Of a stretch of 64,000 nt of DNA, positions 45,865-59,400 are shown one piece after another (positions within the stretch are counted from its first letter, which is position 1; every line of letters starts with the position of its first letter). Both the position numbers and the translations under genes were made by a program. Origin of the DNA: Hippophae tibetana (Eukaryota; Streptophyta; Magnoliopsida; Rosales; Elaeagnaceae); NCBI GenBank assembly GCA_037013495.1, contig CM072805.1:39799169-39863168 (forward strand), in the 5' to 3' direction. The notes under the pieces are model-generated. The model saw nothing but the letters and a program-made list of their open reading frames with translations, was not told the origin of the DNA and did not search any database.

Positions 45865-46645
45865 TTGGCATGTCTCTGGAAGATACTTCGAGGTTAATGC
45901 CTTTTTTTTCCAGGACTGCTCAACAAGCTCGCAACTAGGATTTAAAATGCTAAGTACTATCTGCTTTTATTTGAGGACTCTTCAATTAAGCATGTGACTG
46001 AAGCTTATCTTGTGAAACAATGTATTTATGGGGACTCAGAATATTAGTCTTTGTGCTCCTCTTGGAGCATTCTTTTTTAGGAAGTTTGTGATGTGCTAGT
46101 TATTAGTTGTTGATCCTAAACTAACTATTTCAAGAATAGTGATGGGAAATTGAGTAGTTTTAATGTTGTTTCAGAATTTATTTGGAAATTTCATAGAACT
46201 GATTTTGCTTTAGTGTAGTAATGTACTGGTTAGAGTACTTTAAAGAGAGTCTAGAGATTAATGTATTGCTTAAGTTTAGAGATGTTTTGACATGTACTAT
46301 AGATTTTTCTTTGATTGGACAACGAAATAGTTACACTTGGGTGGAGAATCATGTAATCAATTTTGTAATATTTGTGTAAATAGTGAACAATTCTGTCTAA
46401 ACAACATTCTATATTTTTCTCTTGATGCATCAAATCTTAATGTTTTTTCCCCCTAAGAATAATCCAAATTATTTTCCCTTTACTGAAGGGACTTTCCTTT
46501 TTCTTTCTTGAGTAAATGGTATTGTTGTGATTTGAATTAGTGACTGGGGGGGGGGGGGGGGGAGCTCTTAAGAGGGTGATCGATAATTACACATTCATTT
46601 CTTTCTTAACATCTACTTTTGTAATGTAGCTGTTGGGTACATATA
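45865..46645. other. 3' flank of CFIm25
   Basis: Probable 3' UTR and intergenic sequence. It includes a run of 17 G at 46546-46562. No gene seen. Confidence 0.5.
46546..46562 (+). repeat. poly(G) run, 17 bases
   Basis: Seventeen consecutive G (flanked by TGACT and AGCTCTT) in otherwise AT-rich sequence. Such a run can form a G-quadruplex and is prone to length errors in sequencing. Confidence 0.95.
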
Positions 46646-46646
46646 T

Positions 46647-46875
46647 CACTACAAAAATAAATTACTTTAGAGACACATATTTAGTGACATAATTTTATAT
46701 AATTATTTGTAGTATATTAGTAGTATTGGAATACTTTTAACCAGTATTTTTTTTTTTAAATATTAACTAAATATTGCAATTGAAGCTATAACATTTACAA
46801 ATAATTATATAAAATTGAAACAAATATTGATTTATGATTGAATATATGTCTCAAAAGGCATTTATTTTTGTAGTA
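46647..46875. mobile_element. hairpin MITE with CACTA-like ends
   Basis: The left end CACTACAAAAATAAAT and the right end ATTTATTTTTGTAGT are inverted copies: 15 bases match exactly, then about 25 more imperfectly. An inner inverted pair of 20 bases (ATTTTATATAATTATTTGTA) matches exactly, so most of the 229 bp can fold on itself. CACTACAAAAA is the usual start of CACTA/En-Spm elements and their MITEs. It has no coding capacity. It ends about 70 bp beyond the remorin stop codon, so it may be within the remorin 3' UTR. Confidence 0.8.
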
Positions 46876-46943
46876 TATATAACTATAATATGAAAGGACC
46901 CATGTCTGAATTATCAGTTGTCAAAATGTGGTCTACAATTAAA

Positions 46944-49063
46944 TTAGGTTGAAAACCAACTAAGGAGCTTCTTTGGAGAAGTTCTAGTGGCACGGTATTT
47001 AGCAGCTATCTCCTCGGCTTTAAGATGATCTTCCCCCTTTTTAGCTTCGACGATTGCTTTCTTTTCCTCTGCTGCCTTGTGAATTAGGGCTATCTTGTTT
47101 CTCAATTTCTCCACATCTTCTGCCTTTTTCTTCTCAAGTTTCTCCTGTTCATGGTCATCAAATATATGTTGATTTTTTTAATTTATATTTAAGGCTCTAA
47201 ATTTATAGGTTTGATTGAATTAAAGCAAAAATTAACCAAAAATCACAAGATCACAATATACATGAGTTATATAAAGATGTTGTACATAAGTTATATGTTC
47301 TTGTGATTATGGGACATTTTTTTACCTAAACTCTAAAATTGCATAATTTAGTATGAAAATTTTACTTTTATCGTTACCTTTTCGTATTTAGATTACCTCG
47401 TATAAAAATCCGAAGGAAAGATAATAAGTGTCTTATACTATAATAGTATATATTATTTGTGAGAATTGAAACTATAATGGTATATTTTTTTTTTGTGAGA
47501 ATTGAAATAGTGTGAGTCAAACTCGGTATATGAGTGTCTAACAATTATTTCAAGAAAAATATAACTTAAATTAAAGTTACAAATGACAGATAAGTTACCT
47601 CCAACCTTTTCAGTTCAGCCTCTACTGATGCTTTCTTGCTGTTCTCCCATGCCCCAATTGATGATAGTTTCTTGTAAGCTCTATTTTCATATAATAGAAT
47701 TCTTATCAAACTATCAAATGATACAAACTGAGAAACAAAGGGGTCCGAAATTGAAGTATGATGCTTTCCAAATAGTAGCCTATTTGAAGTGTAAAAACAT
47801 GTAATAGTTGGAATAAGTGGCACAGTAGTTCAGAGCTCAACATGGTCAAAAAACAATTAAGATCAACCAAATTCAGCTGTTTCTTAAGAAAATTAGAGGA
47901 TTATTATGATAAAATAAATTACTTGTTTTCGGCTTTGGATTTTTCATTTTCTTCCCATGCCTTGATTAGAGACATCCTTTTCTCTGTAGTAACTCTTATC
48001 AATACAGCATCTGAAATATTTTAAAATAATAGTTCAAGTCAGTTAGTCAGAGACTCAGAGACTCAGAGTTCATGTCGTGCTTTCAACAAATTAATTTATT
48101 TTAATTTTTTCAATTTAACAAAGTAAATAAAGGAACTTTAAATTCAAATACTACCTCTGTTTATGGAACCTTCAGTGTTTTTCTCTTCAGCCGGTTCAGT
48201 AACCTCTTCCAAAGCAGAACATGTAACGGTTAAACTCATACAAGACTTGGTTTTGTTTATTCAAACTATGAGCACTTCTATTCATCCTAAATTTGTGATG
48301 TTTATAAACAATGTGTCAAAATATCATTGGTTTAAAACTTGTGAAGCAAACCGCATAATATAATCATTTTACTGACACGTCATTTGTAAAACATCACAAA
48401 TTTATTATGTACAGACTTTTCTTAGTTTTATGCTTTATCAAATTTAAGATAATCAGCAAAAAGTTAAATAGAGAGTCTTGTCTTCAACATATAATACTTG
48501 AAAGGAAAAAAAAAGGTGATAGCAGTTCTAGTGTTGTGTGCAAAATATAATTTAGTCTTATGGTTGGATACTGCTAGCCTTTTTATTTACGATTTTTTAG
48601 TGTAGAAAGTTGGTCCTTCTCATAGGACTGTTAAGTGCTTTTTGTTTTTAAATAATTATTGGATTAGATGTAATCACCTTTCAAGATAACAAGATTAACA
48701 TTAAGAATTAATGAACTAATACATTTTAAAAAAAATGGGACTTTGTTGGCTCGCAGCCCAAAACTTGAAAAAGAAGAAGCGACTTTAAGAAAGATGCATG
48801 AAATTAAAGAAATTCATTTTCTTGTAAGTAAAACAGAACAAATAAACAGAGGAAGATTTATTGTAAAAAAAAAATATTTTACTTGGAGCAATAACGAGTG
48901 CTTTGGAGTCATCAAGCAGCTTCTCCTTTGCTTCAGGAAGAGGTGGTGGAATTACTGATTTCTCCTCAGTCACATCGTTTTTTAGTGGTTTCTCTTCCTC
49001 AAGTTTAGAGGGTTTTTCTGAGGAGGATTCGGATTCAAATTTGTTGGGCTCTTCTTCTGCCAT
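46944..49063 (-). CDS. group 1 remorin
   Basis: Remorins are plant plasma-membrane nanodomain proteins acting in plasmodesmata, immunity and symbiosis. Five exons give 200 residues in phase: 48883-49063, 48155-48205, 47923-48010, 47599-47680 and 46944-47144. The N-terminal half (about 1-85) is disordered, acidic and Pro/Glu-rich, with EEKSVIPPPLPE and DDSKALVI. The C-terminal coiled-coil domain begins near DAVLIRVTTEKRMSLIKAWEE and includes KKLSSIGAWENSKKASVEAEL, KIALIHKAAEEK and KAEEIAAKYRATRTSPKKLL. The end is SWFST, where many relatives have a short GCF- or GIF-like anchor, so there is no Cys for palmitoylation. The start is the first ATG and gives the standard MAEEE opening. Confidence 0.95.
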
Positions 49064-49129
49064 ATCTTTAAATTCTCAAAAAACCTCAGATCCTCTGAGT
49101 TTATTAGCAAAAGAAAGAAAAAAGAAAGA

Positions 49130-52100
49130 GGGAGGGAGGGAGGTGGTTGAGATATTATGGTTGAAAGAAGGTAACTTTTTTATCATATGATGTTATATTA
49201 TTTTGACATTATACTCTTCAATTTGTAAATATAAACATAGATATAAGTATTTAGACAATTTAAATGGATGTAAATTTAAAAAAAATTAAAAAATATATAT
49301 ATTTAAATATGTATTCAAAAATTTATAAATTTTAAATATTTTAAAAGAATACTGTGTAACATTGAGATGGATTACTTAGCTGGATGATAGCTACAACTTA
49401 CCTAACTGTATATGAGTTGGGCTCATTGCCTTAGTGAAATAACCAATGATATTCGATGAGAATACAAGGCAAGCTACCCTTAAAATGTATTAAATAAATA
49501 TTAACGGGATTAATGAATTAACAAAAAGCTGGAATTTCCCTTTTGGACATTTCCTATGGTCGGTCGGGAGTTAATTACTAAGGTTATGTTTTTAATTGGC
49601 TGTGTAATTTAAAAATTATTTACATTACTTTAAAAACAAAAGCCATTCTTTGTTTTTGTATAATTTTTATTTTATTTTATTTTATTTTATTTAAGTGAAA
49701 ATTATATTCAAATTACTAATGTTCTTGTAGCCTACATTCAATTAATGAAATTGGATAAAATTCACAAACTTGTCTTAAAGATCATATTTAGTTGATAATA
49801 TAGTCAATGATATAATGTAATTTTTTTTTTGTTGATATTTTATGTTTAGTTTAATTAATTTAAATAAAATACAAAACATTCTACCAACACTCTTTAATAA
49901 TAGATTAGACAGCTTTATATTTTTAGCATTTTGTATTATCATCAATTATTTTTTCTCAATTTATTCGTTTAGAAGTAAAAATGAATATATTTTTTTAATT
50001 TTCTTTCATTTATAGTTATATCATTATTTAAATAAATATAATAATAATTACATACAATTCATATTACCATTATCATTAACATTATTTTTGTATGCAAACT
50101 AAATATGGCTATAGTGTTTATTGCTTCTAATTTTCGTCAAAAAGAAAAAAGAAAAAAAAATTACAAAAAGAAGGTTTACCGGTCATTTTTTATTTCATAC
50201 GACTCCACCTTGCTTCTAAAATGATATGTTTCCAACCTCAGCATCGTAGAATTAAAGCCAAGCTTGTAAGTAATAACCTTAAAGGTTATAACTATAACTT
50301 AAGGTTTAGATCTATATCAAAGTCTTAAATAACCTTCTCTTCTTTTTTATTTTAAACAAAAAACTATTAAATTAATTTTTTTCATTTTTTGAAATAACAA
50401 TTAACAACTTACATATTATTGATCGAACCATTTATCTTACATTGACATGCCTTAAAACTTCTTTATAAGACGCACAAATTCATGGTTAGGGGTTTAATTT
50501 CAGTATATATATATACACAGTGGGATGTGTAAGGCTCAGGGAATAGATTTCTTCAGAACTTTTAAATATATTATGCTCGGAAGGCCCATTAAGAGAGAAA
50601 TTAGGCCTCTAACTTAAATCTGGCGGTGTTAAATCCAGCCCAAAATCGGCTGACTGACTTTTACATCGAAGATTGAAAAGGAAAGAAACATAGACACCCT
50701 ATATTTCACACAAAACATAAAATGGAGTTTAAGTAGATTTGAGTTGGAGTCTAGTAGATGTAGCTGAATATCATAGTTAAGCTTGGTCTCGCTTTGTTTG
50801 CCACCATTTACGTACGTTGAACTACTTGAGACACATAGTAAGAAAACTAGAAAGTTATATATGAAGTAGATTTAAACTTTGTCATACTGTGCAATAAGCA
50901 ATGTAGGAAGATGCTTGTGATGAACTTTGTTTCATATAAGGTTAAAATTTTTAAAAATATTATAATTATTTAAATTAAATCACAAGTTAATTGATTTCTA
51001 AAAATATTATTAACTAATTTTTTAGGATGATAATTAATTCATTTTATTAATTCGATTTGATTTGTTATTTAATACCTTGTGTGCTTTGAGTAGTAGTAAG
51101 TGGTTTTTTTTTCACTCCTCCTCTAAGAAGTGATAATAGTAGTGAATAAATCAAGGATGCACACAGGCATATGTCATGTCACGTGTAGTTTTACGTGTAT
51201 CAAAATTACAATATGGGATTTTTATATGGTATTAAATGATATTTTTATTTAATATTATTGTAATATAATATGTAGTTTCATACGTTATTAAAATGATATT
51301 TTTATTTTTAAAATAAATTCGAGGTACAAAGTTCACTCAAATACATATTCGTTTGACTTGGATAGTCAGTTTCCAAAATTTTCTAAAACTATGAATTTAG
51401 TTTCTAAATGGATCAAATTAAGATACTTTCATTTCAACTTCTAAGATTCCTTCCTATCAATTGCACTATTTAATTTTTATATTATAATATTATTTAATTT
51501 TCATTTAAACTAGCCAAAAAAAAAAACTGAGTCAAGTCAAAACTCTATCATGCTACTCAATAGCAAGGAAGGGAGGAAAAAAGTAGGATATATTTCAAAA
51601 TCTTATATTCATAAAAATAATATATCTTATAATTAATTTATATATTTTTAATATAAAAAAGAGTTTGATAGATAATTTTGTATTTACTGTCAGCTAATTT
51701 AAACATGGTCATTTTAAATTCATAGAATTATTATTATTATTTTAGTTATTATTATATTAGATGAAACATTAGTGAAGGTTAGAAGCTCCATTATTATTTG
51801 TTAGTGAAGGTTATTAGCATTTACACGTGATGAAATATTTACATATTATAAAACGAAAAAAATGTAAAAGGTTTGGACTTAATAAATAATTAATGGTGAT
51901 AAAGGGCATCCGATGTATGTTATATATAAGTTATTTTTTCTCTCTCTTTTCGTAATTTTTATTAAAAAAATATATAAATAACATTGAAAGTAATTAATTC
52001 TTATTTACAAAATCAAACTATATCAACCTAAACATATTTTTATTTTATTATTTGTAATAAGCATCCAACTATATAGCGAAATCAAGGAAATTCATTGACA

Positions 52101-53200
52101 AAAAGTTTATCTTCAGATATTTTCGTCAACGTACACCATGACACGATAACTACTCCGAGGACAAGAGCCCGATTTTTCTTTGAATTTGATTGCAGATCAC
52201 ACCGGTCGTTTACTTTAGAATCCTTCCAATAATGCGTCTTGCATCTTTTAATTATTATTTTTTAAAATTAAAAAACTATATATATCACATTTTAGTAAAA
52301 TATGTTCAAATTATTAAGTTTTTATAATATATCGATAGTTAAAAATTTAAAATTTAAATTCTATGTAAAACATTTTCTATATTATGAATATAATTTATTT
52401 ATAATTTTATAAATATTACACTTAGAAAATTTATTTAAGAAGGGTTGGGACAAGTTTTTCTCCTCACATCTATATTTCAAATCAAAGCATTTTTCATGGT
52501 TTTTGATAATCTTTATCATAAATATTTTTACAATAAATGATCTTTAATTTTTAATGAAGTAATTTTGGAGATATATTTTCCTAATAAATGAATAAAATAT
52601 TTTTGAACAATATAGTCCAAACACTTTTGATGCTTTTATTTAAGGATAAAGTATCAAAGGTGTTGTTTTAGTTCATTTGTTAAGAAAAAAGTATTTTTGA
52701 ATCCTTCAATTTACAAAAAAATGTATTAAACGTGAATAAAATTAACCTTTTATCTATTTTTTATTAAATATTGTAAGTTTATTGTTTTGGAGTTGATATT
52801 ATCATGTGTAAAATACAATGTCATTATTTTATTTGATATTTTTATTTGTCTTTTATAAGGTTATTGCTAGTGACTTAGTATTATTTATTACACATTTTTT
52901 GTATTTTATCTGGTATACACATTCAATCTCTTAAATTGCATATAATTTGTATTATTTGATATTTTTTGTTATGTTGTCTCGTTGGGTACTCGATGTTTTA
53001 AGGTATAAAAAATTATTTTAAAATTAAACAAAATTTTCATTATATAATATTCAAAATTATATAATAAATTTTTAATTTAAAATTTGTTAAAAATTTATTA
53101 ATTTTTTTGAATAATTTGGATGAAAAATTAATTTTAACTAAATTTTTTACAAACAAAAAAATTAATTTTTTTAAATAAAGGGACTAAATAATCTCTACAA
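49130..53200. other. intergenic, AT-rich
   Basis: About 4 kb with no gene found. It holds the remorin promoter (up to about 49600), a (TTTTA)n run at 49667-49692, and long A/T-rich stretches. Confidence 0.5.
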
Positions 53201-53214
53201 CATAAAATTAAAAT

Positions 53215-54065
53215 TTTAAGGTGACGTTTGGTTCGTATAATGAAATCATAATCATAATCGGAATATAATGTAATAGAAAAGAAAGAAATGTTATTTGGTT
53301 TGATCGCTAGAATCAAGCTCGGAATCAGGATTACAGTAATTAGTTTGTCACTAGAATGAAATGAAAAAAATTATAAATTACCTTAATACCTTACATTTAG
53401 TAAAGTTCAAATAATGTTATTTAATTACTATTTTTTTGTGAGACAAAATAAATTATTAAAATCATTATTTTTCTAAATAATTATTACTTAATTAAAAAGA
53501 AAATATATTATTAAAATTATTATTTTTCTAAACATGGTTTAGGGTTTCGAGGTTTGAGATTTGTGATTTAAGATTTAAGAATTTAGGATTTTGGGTTTAA
53601 GGCTATATTTGTGGGTTAGAATTATTATTTTTCTAAAAAAAGGTTAGGATTTTAGAATTTGGAATTTTGGATTTAGGGTTTAGGGTTTTATGATTTGGGA
53701 TTTAGGGTTTAGGGTTTTATGATTTGGGATTTTGGGTTTAGGGTTTTGGGTTTTGGGATTTAAAGTTTAGGATTTTAGGGTTTTGGGATTTGGAATTAGG
53801 GTTTAGGATTTTACGATTTAAGATTTTCAGATTTGGGGATTTAGGATGTGAGTTTAAGGTTATATTTAAAATGATGATAAAATTAGGAAAAAAAATTGAA
53901 ATAAGAATAAAATCATGATTCTTAAAAGGAAAATGAATTGTGATTTTTTCTCCCATAACAATCGATTTTATTTTGTGTCTTCTATTCAATCCAAACAAAT
54001 ATATAAATAAAAAGAATTAATTCTGATTTATTTTCATCACATCCAATCAAATAATACTTATTTGT
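53215..54065. repeat. non-coding element with vaguely inverted ends around a telomere-like core
   Basis: The left side has GACGTTTGGTTCG and ATTTGGTTTGATCG. The right side has CAATCCAAACAAAT and CATCCAATCAAATAA, which read inversely as GTTTGGATTG and ATTTGATTGG. This suggests a MITE-like or foldback element, but the ends are imperfect and I cannot fix its limits. Confidence 0.35.
53536..53860 (+). repeat. degenerate telomere-like (TTTAGGG) repeat tract
   Basis: About 320 bp of variants of TTTAGGG, GGATTT and GGGTTTTGGG on one strand, almost without C. Perfect TTTAGGGTTTAGGG dimers occur within a unit of about 29 bp present twice (53669-53700 and 53698-53729). The unit matches the plant telomere repeat but is scrambled. 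Confidence 0.8.
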
Positions 54066-54069
54066 TATG

Positions 54070-56470
54070 GTATTTTCAATGCTAAGAGTTAGTGGGAAAA
54101 AATAAAAATAAATAATTAAAATAGAAAAGGAAAATAACTGCATAAGTAAAAATTTACGGATTTGTCTCAAGGCTAGCGAAGAGTCAAAGAACATGCCCCC
54201 ATGTGCTTATTTTTAAATTTTAAGACTAAAAAAGAATTATTTTAAAAGGCATACTGGCTGACTAGCTGGTGCTTGACAGCTAATATTACACCCAGATTTT
54301 TAAATATAATTTAATCTTCAAAATATATGACAACCCATGTATTTATGCGTTGTACATTGCTTGAAGGAGCATTAATGCTTATTGAAGCTGTGTGTTTCGG
54401 GCTTTCAATTTGTTTGGTAAGAGGAGGAATTCAGTAGAAAAAAATCTAATTTTAGTATTGATGAGCAATAATTTCATGAAGTATTTCTCGATCTCTATTT
54501 TTTTAAAATATTATATATTTATATAAATTTTATTGAAAAATATTATCATTAAATTAATAATTTAATTATAAAAGTATAATATAATAATTTTTTTTAAAAT
54601 TGCAAAAATAATAAAGAGTGTAATTATTATTTGTATTTAAAAATTTTAAATTTATTATATTTAATTGTCTAATAGATTTATATAACTAAATTTTTTATAT
54701 TAATTAGTTGATATTAATTTATTTATTTTTTGTTAACGGTGAATCTGATTCCAAATCCAAAACTTCAATGAAGAGTTCTTCTTACGCCTTTACCATTATT
54801 TAAATATATCACAAGGGTAATTTTTCGCTAGTTGACTTTCTTATATGTATGGAGAGTGGGAGAGTGAATGGTCAAACAAGAAATATCATTCATTATTTTT
54901 AAATAAATTATAAAATGATATTTATGTATATAAAATATAATATTAATATAATTATTTTTTAAAAAAATAAAAATAATTAATACTCTATAAAATAATGGAA
55001 AATATATTTTAATAATAATAAATAAGTAGTTAAAAACAGTTTTCAATTTTTATTGCAATCTATTGTTATCTATTCTATTGTGCTGTAAAACGACAATATT
55101 TTTGCTACAAAAAAGACATCATCATGGCTAAAGCGTCGATCCCGCAATTATTTTTGGGTAGAAGGGCGAAGAAAGGGATCGATCATTTAAAAGATTCCAT
55201 CCAACCGATTCAGGAAATATAATGATTAATTAATTGTGTTTATCAAATAAAAAAAGTACATAAAAGCATATTAGTCTTTCTTTCACTGTTTTTATAAAAA
55301 TCTAGTCATTTATTATTTTTGTTTGTTTGTTAGAGATAATTTTTTACCATTAAGAGTTCTTATTATACTAATATGTGTATTATATCTAAATTTTAATCTA
55401 ATTACAATTTTAAGAGTTCTCATATTCTAAAAATAAAAAGTTAACCTTTAGTTATTCTCTTTCGTATTGTCTTATTGTATTTATACGTTAACACATGATA
55501 AATTTTACTTAATTACTTTTTATATTATCTATTTACAATGATAATAAATAAAAAATCTACAAAAACATGAAAATTTTATTAAACAGCATCATGGTATGAC
55601 AATGTCACGTATGATACTAACACCTATAATCTAAACGTCCTAAAATTCAAATGTTATACAAATAAAAATATATTTCAAATTTTGTAAATATATAAAAAGT
55701 TACATAATTTTTAAAAAATTAACTTTTTAAAAATAGGAAATTATTTGAACTTTTCAAAAATAAAAAGTTGTATAAACTTTTTAAAAGTATAAAGTTGTCA
55801 AAATTTTACAAAAATAAAAATAAAAAATTGAAACTTTTAAAAATATAAACTTATTCATATTTTCAAAAAAATGAAAAAAAAAGGTCCTAAATTTTCAACA
55901 AAATATAATCAAATTTTAACATTACATTTTATATCTATAGACTATATATATCACAATAGCATTACTAGTAATTAAAAGTCTCATGAAAAAGCACCTAACC
56001 TAGAGAATGTTAACGGCTAATAAAATGTTTCATTTATGTCAATTAAAAAATGTCTGTTCTTGCTTACTGTGACGTTGCTTATCCAAGCGCTTATTCGGAT
56101 ATAACAGATAGAGAGAAGGGAAGCTTCAAAATCTTTTCCTCTAAAATGAGTATTTTATGAGAAAATAATTTAGGCAAATCATCTACGAGTATTTACTTCC
56201 AGTGTTGGATTCTAGATTCTTTTCAATATCTATTGCATTTTCAGCTTAAAAAGAGAAGGAAAAAAGCAAGAAATTAGTAGGTCCGATTGATTACCTTTTA
56301 GTCGCTTGTATTATTCTTTCCTTTCCCAATGCTAGCTAGAGAAGCCAAACCCAGTTGGGTTCTACAGTAGTTTCGTTGTGCGTTGTTCAACGAAGTCTCA
56401 GAAAGGTGTGTGAGACTAGGCATAAAGATAAAGATTTCCTGTGAATCTGAAGCAAATACCAGACGGAAAA
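54070..56470. other. intergenic, then the 5' UTR of the NT-C2 gene
   Basis: AT-rich with no gene seen until about 56200. From about 56280 the sequence is less biased and likely holds the promoter and leader of the NT-C2 coiled-coil gene. Confidence 0.5.
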
Positions 56471-56471
56471 C

Positions 56472-59400
56472 ATGTTTAAGTCATGGAGCAAGAAAAACAA
56501 GATCAAAGCCGTATTCAGATTGCAGTTTCTGGTTACTCAGGTACTGATCTCAAATTGTATCCCTATTTCCTGTTATTCGATACAATCATTTGTCCCAAGA
56601 AGAAAAGCATTCTGGATTTAATTAACTGAGATTGCAAGTTTATGATTTGTCATGTGATTTAGGGTCTGTTTGCTTAGTGGTTTCAATCAAGTCGTTTTAA
56701 TAGAAAATGCTTCGAGGAAGAAGCGCAAATGTACTTCATGAGCCCAGAAAGCATTTGACAATTTTTTCCTGTTTAATTCATTTTTTTTATTTTATTTTTA
56801 AAAAAAGTGTCTTTGAACATAAACAAACAGACCCTTAAGCTGATACAGATTTGCAAATTTCAAATGTGCTATGGTGTTGTAAAGATTCTTCAAAAACAAG
56901 TTCATACCTGGTTTTTTCTCCTCGTTTTCAGGTACCAAAGCTGAAAAAACCAGTCCTAATGATATCTCTGGTGCCAGAGGACGTCGGAAAGCCAACGGTC
57001 AGACTAGAGAAAGTTGCAGTTGAAGATGGTACCTGTACATGGGAGAAACCTGTGTATGAACCAGTGAAACTTATCAGAGAGACAAAAACTGGGAAAATCA
57101 ACGAAAAATTATATCATTTTATCGTTTCAACTGTATGTAACTAACAACCACCAGTTCTTAAGCTTCTTCATTTTTTCTTCTTTTCTGTGGTGGGATTTTT
57201 ATAATTTGTCTCACTTGCTTGTATATTGTAATGGATTCTCGCAGGGACTAAAAAAATCTGGTTACCTTGGAGAAGCCTCGATTGACTTTGCTGATTTTGC
57301 AGCTGAGATTGAACCCTTGACTATATCTCTGCCTCTTAAATTTGCCAATTCTGGAGCAGTTTTACATGTTGGTACTCTTCCTCTACCACTTTGCACGATC
57401 TTACTCTGATACATACACTAGTGATTCTTACTGTTATACTAATGAAATGTTGAGTCTCATGTTGAACTTTGCAACCTTTTCACATCTATCTAAGCTTCAA
57501 TTTCGTTCAATTTTGAAATCTCTTACTTGATTTCTAATACAAAATGAAATTGTTGAGACAGATAACTATTCAGAGGATGCAGGATGCAGATGATCAAAGG
57601 TGATATTACTTGTCTTCTTCTTGTTTGTTATGTTTTGCACATTCTGTTCTTCATTTTCAGTTTTCCTCTGCCCATCACTAATAAAATTCAGCCTCTAATG
57701 TCAGAGATGTTGAAGGAAACGGAGCTCCAAGACTTCTGAGTGAAAATAGCTTGGATAAGTCCGAGAATAATTGGGATATAGATGACAACATAAAATTTAT
57801 TGAAGTAATGTCTCTAATAGCATTTCTTTGAAACAGTTGTTTGATAACTTAAATATTTAAAAAAGAGGTCTCTTCTAAAAAGCAATACTTGAATATTTTC
57901 GTGATTATTTCATAGGATCAAGACCTGACTCATTATTTGAATAAGAACAAAGAGAATGGAGACTATGACAAAACAACTACAGCAAATCGGAATGGATTAG
58001 CCTCTATGGCAAACAGCAATATGCATCATAGGTCCAACACGGGTTTGTCAGAAGATTCTATTTCAGATTTAAGCTTAGGTGACTCACCCAGCAGTATTGA
58101 AGACAACAATCATAAAGAAAACTTGCTAGAAGCTTCTGGTGATTCCACTGATAAACTGAAAAATGAAATTGCTACCTTGATGAGACAAGCTGATCTTTCG
58201 GAGCTTGAATTACAGTCTCTTCGGAAGCAGATTGCAAAGGAAACCAAACAGGGACAGAATCTATCGAGACAAATCATTAGCCTGCAAGAAGAGAGAGATG
58301 AGTTGGAACTGGAATGTGAACGACTCAAGTTCTTGCAGAGGAGTACTGATGATGCAGAAACTCCAAAAAGATTGCAGGCTGAGATCAAAGATACAAGGGG
58401 TCAATTGGAAGCAATAAGTCAAGAGCTTAATCATGAAAAGACATTACGTTCCAATCTTCAATTGCAGTTGCATAAAACACAAGACTCCAATTCTGAGTTG
58501 ATCCTTGTTGTGAGGGATCTTGAAAGTATGTTAGAGCTGAAAAATCAAGAAATGTATGATCTTTCAAGAAAGTTGAATTTCTACAAGGAGGAGCAAGAAG
58601 AGCAAAATATGCATATAAAACAGCTTTCCTTGTTAAAAAAGGATAACAATGACATGTCTCTGAAGTTAAAGCAATACCAAGAAGATCAAGAGGCAATCAT
58701 GGAAAATGAACGCTCAGGTTATATAACAACCATAGAAGAGCTTGAATCTCAAATAGAGAGGTTAGAAGAAACTATTAAGAAACAAGCACAAGAAATCTCA
58801 GAATCTTTCATCTCTACTGATGAACTTGAAAGCCAGGTTAAGACTTTGGAGAAGCAACTTGAGAAGCAAGCCAAGGAGTTTGAAGATAATTTGGATGCAA
58901 TGACATGTGCAAAAGCCGAGCAAGAAAAGAGAACCATTCATGCAGAAGATGCCTTAAGAAAAATGAGTTTGAATAAAGCTACTACGGCTGAGCGTCTGCA
59001 GGAGGAGCTCAAAAGGCTTTCATTGGAAATGACATCAAAGGTAGAAGAGAAGGAGAAACAGTCCAAGGAAGCTGATGAACTACGTAAGCAGAATAGGAAT
59101 TTGGAGGAAAAGCTTAAGCAAGTCAACAAAGAGCTTGGGGTAATTAAGAAACAGGAGAAAATGAAAGTGCAAGAGCTCATTAAGAAGATGGATTTGAAGG
59201 CAAAACAAATTGAGCAAATATCATTGGAACTAGAAAATAAAACCCAGCAATTCGAATGCATAAAAGAGCATGAGAAAGAAAATAATGAAGCTTTCATGTC
59301 AGAAATCCAAATGCTGAGAGAAGAGATAGATAGGCTTAACAAAGAGAAGCCTCACTTGGTGAAACTAGAAGCTGAAAAAGTAAAATTGACAGATGAATTG

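Noticed and set aside
53536..53860. A chromosome end
   Set aside because: The repeats are degenerate, short and followed by normal genes on both sides, so this is interstitial.
58110..59342. Several Ser-rich minus-strand open frames (92, 89, 62 and 134 residues)
   Set aside because: They are antisense to the coiled-coil exon of the NT-C2 gene. Glu/Lys-rich coding sequence reads as Ser/Phe/Leu-rich open frames on the other strand.
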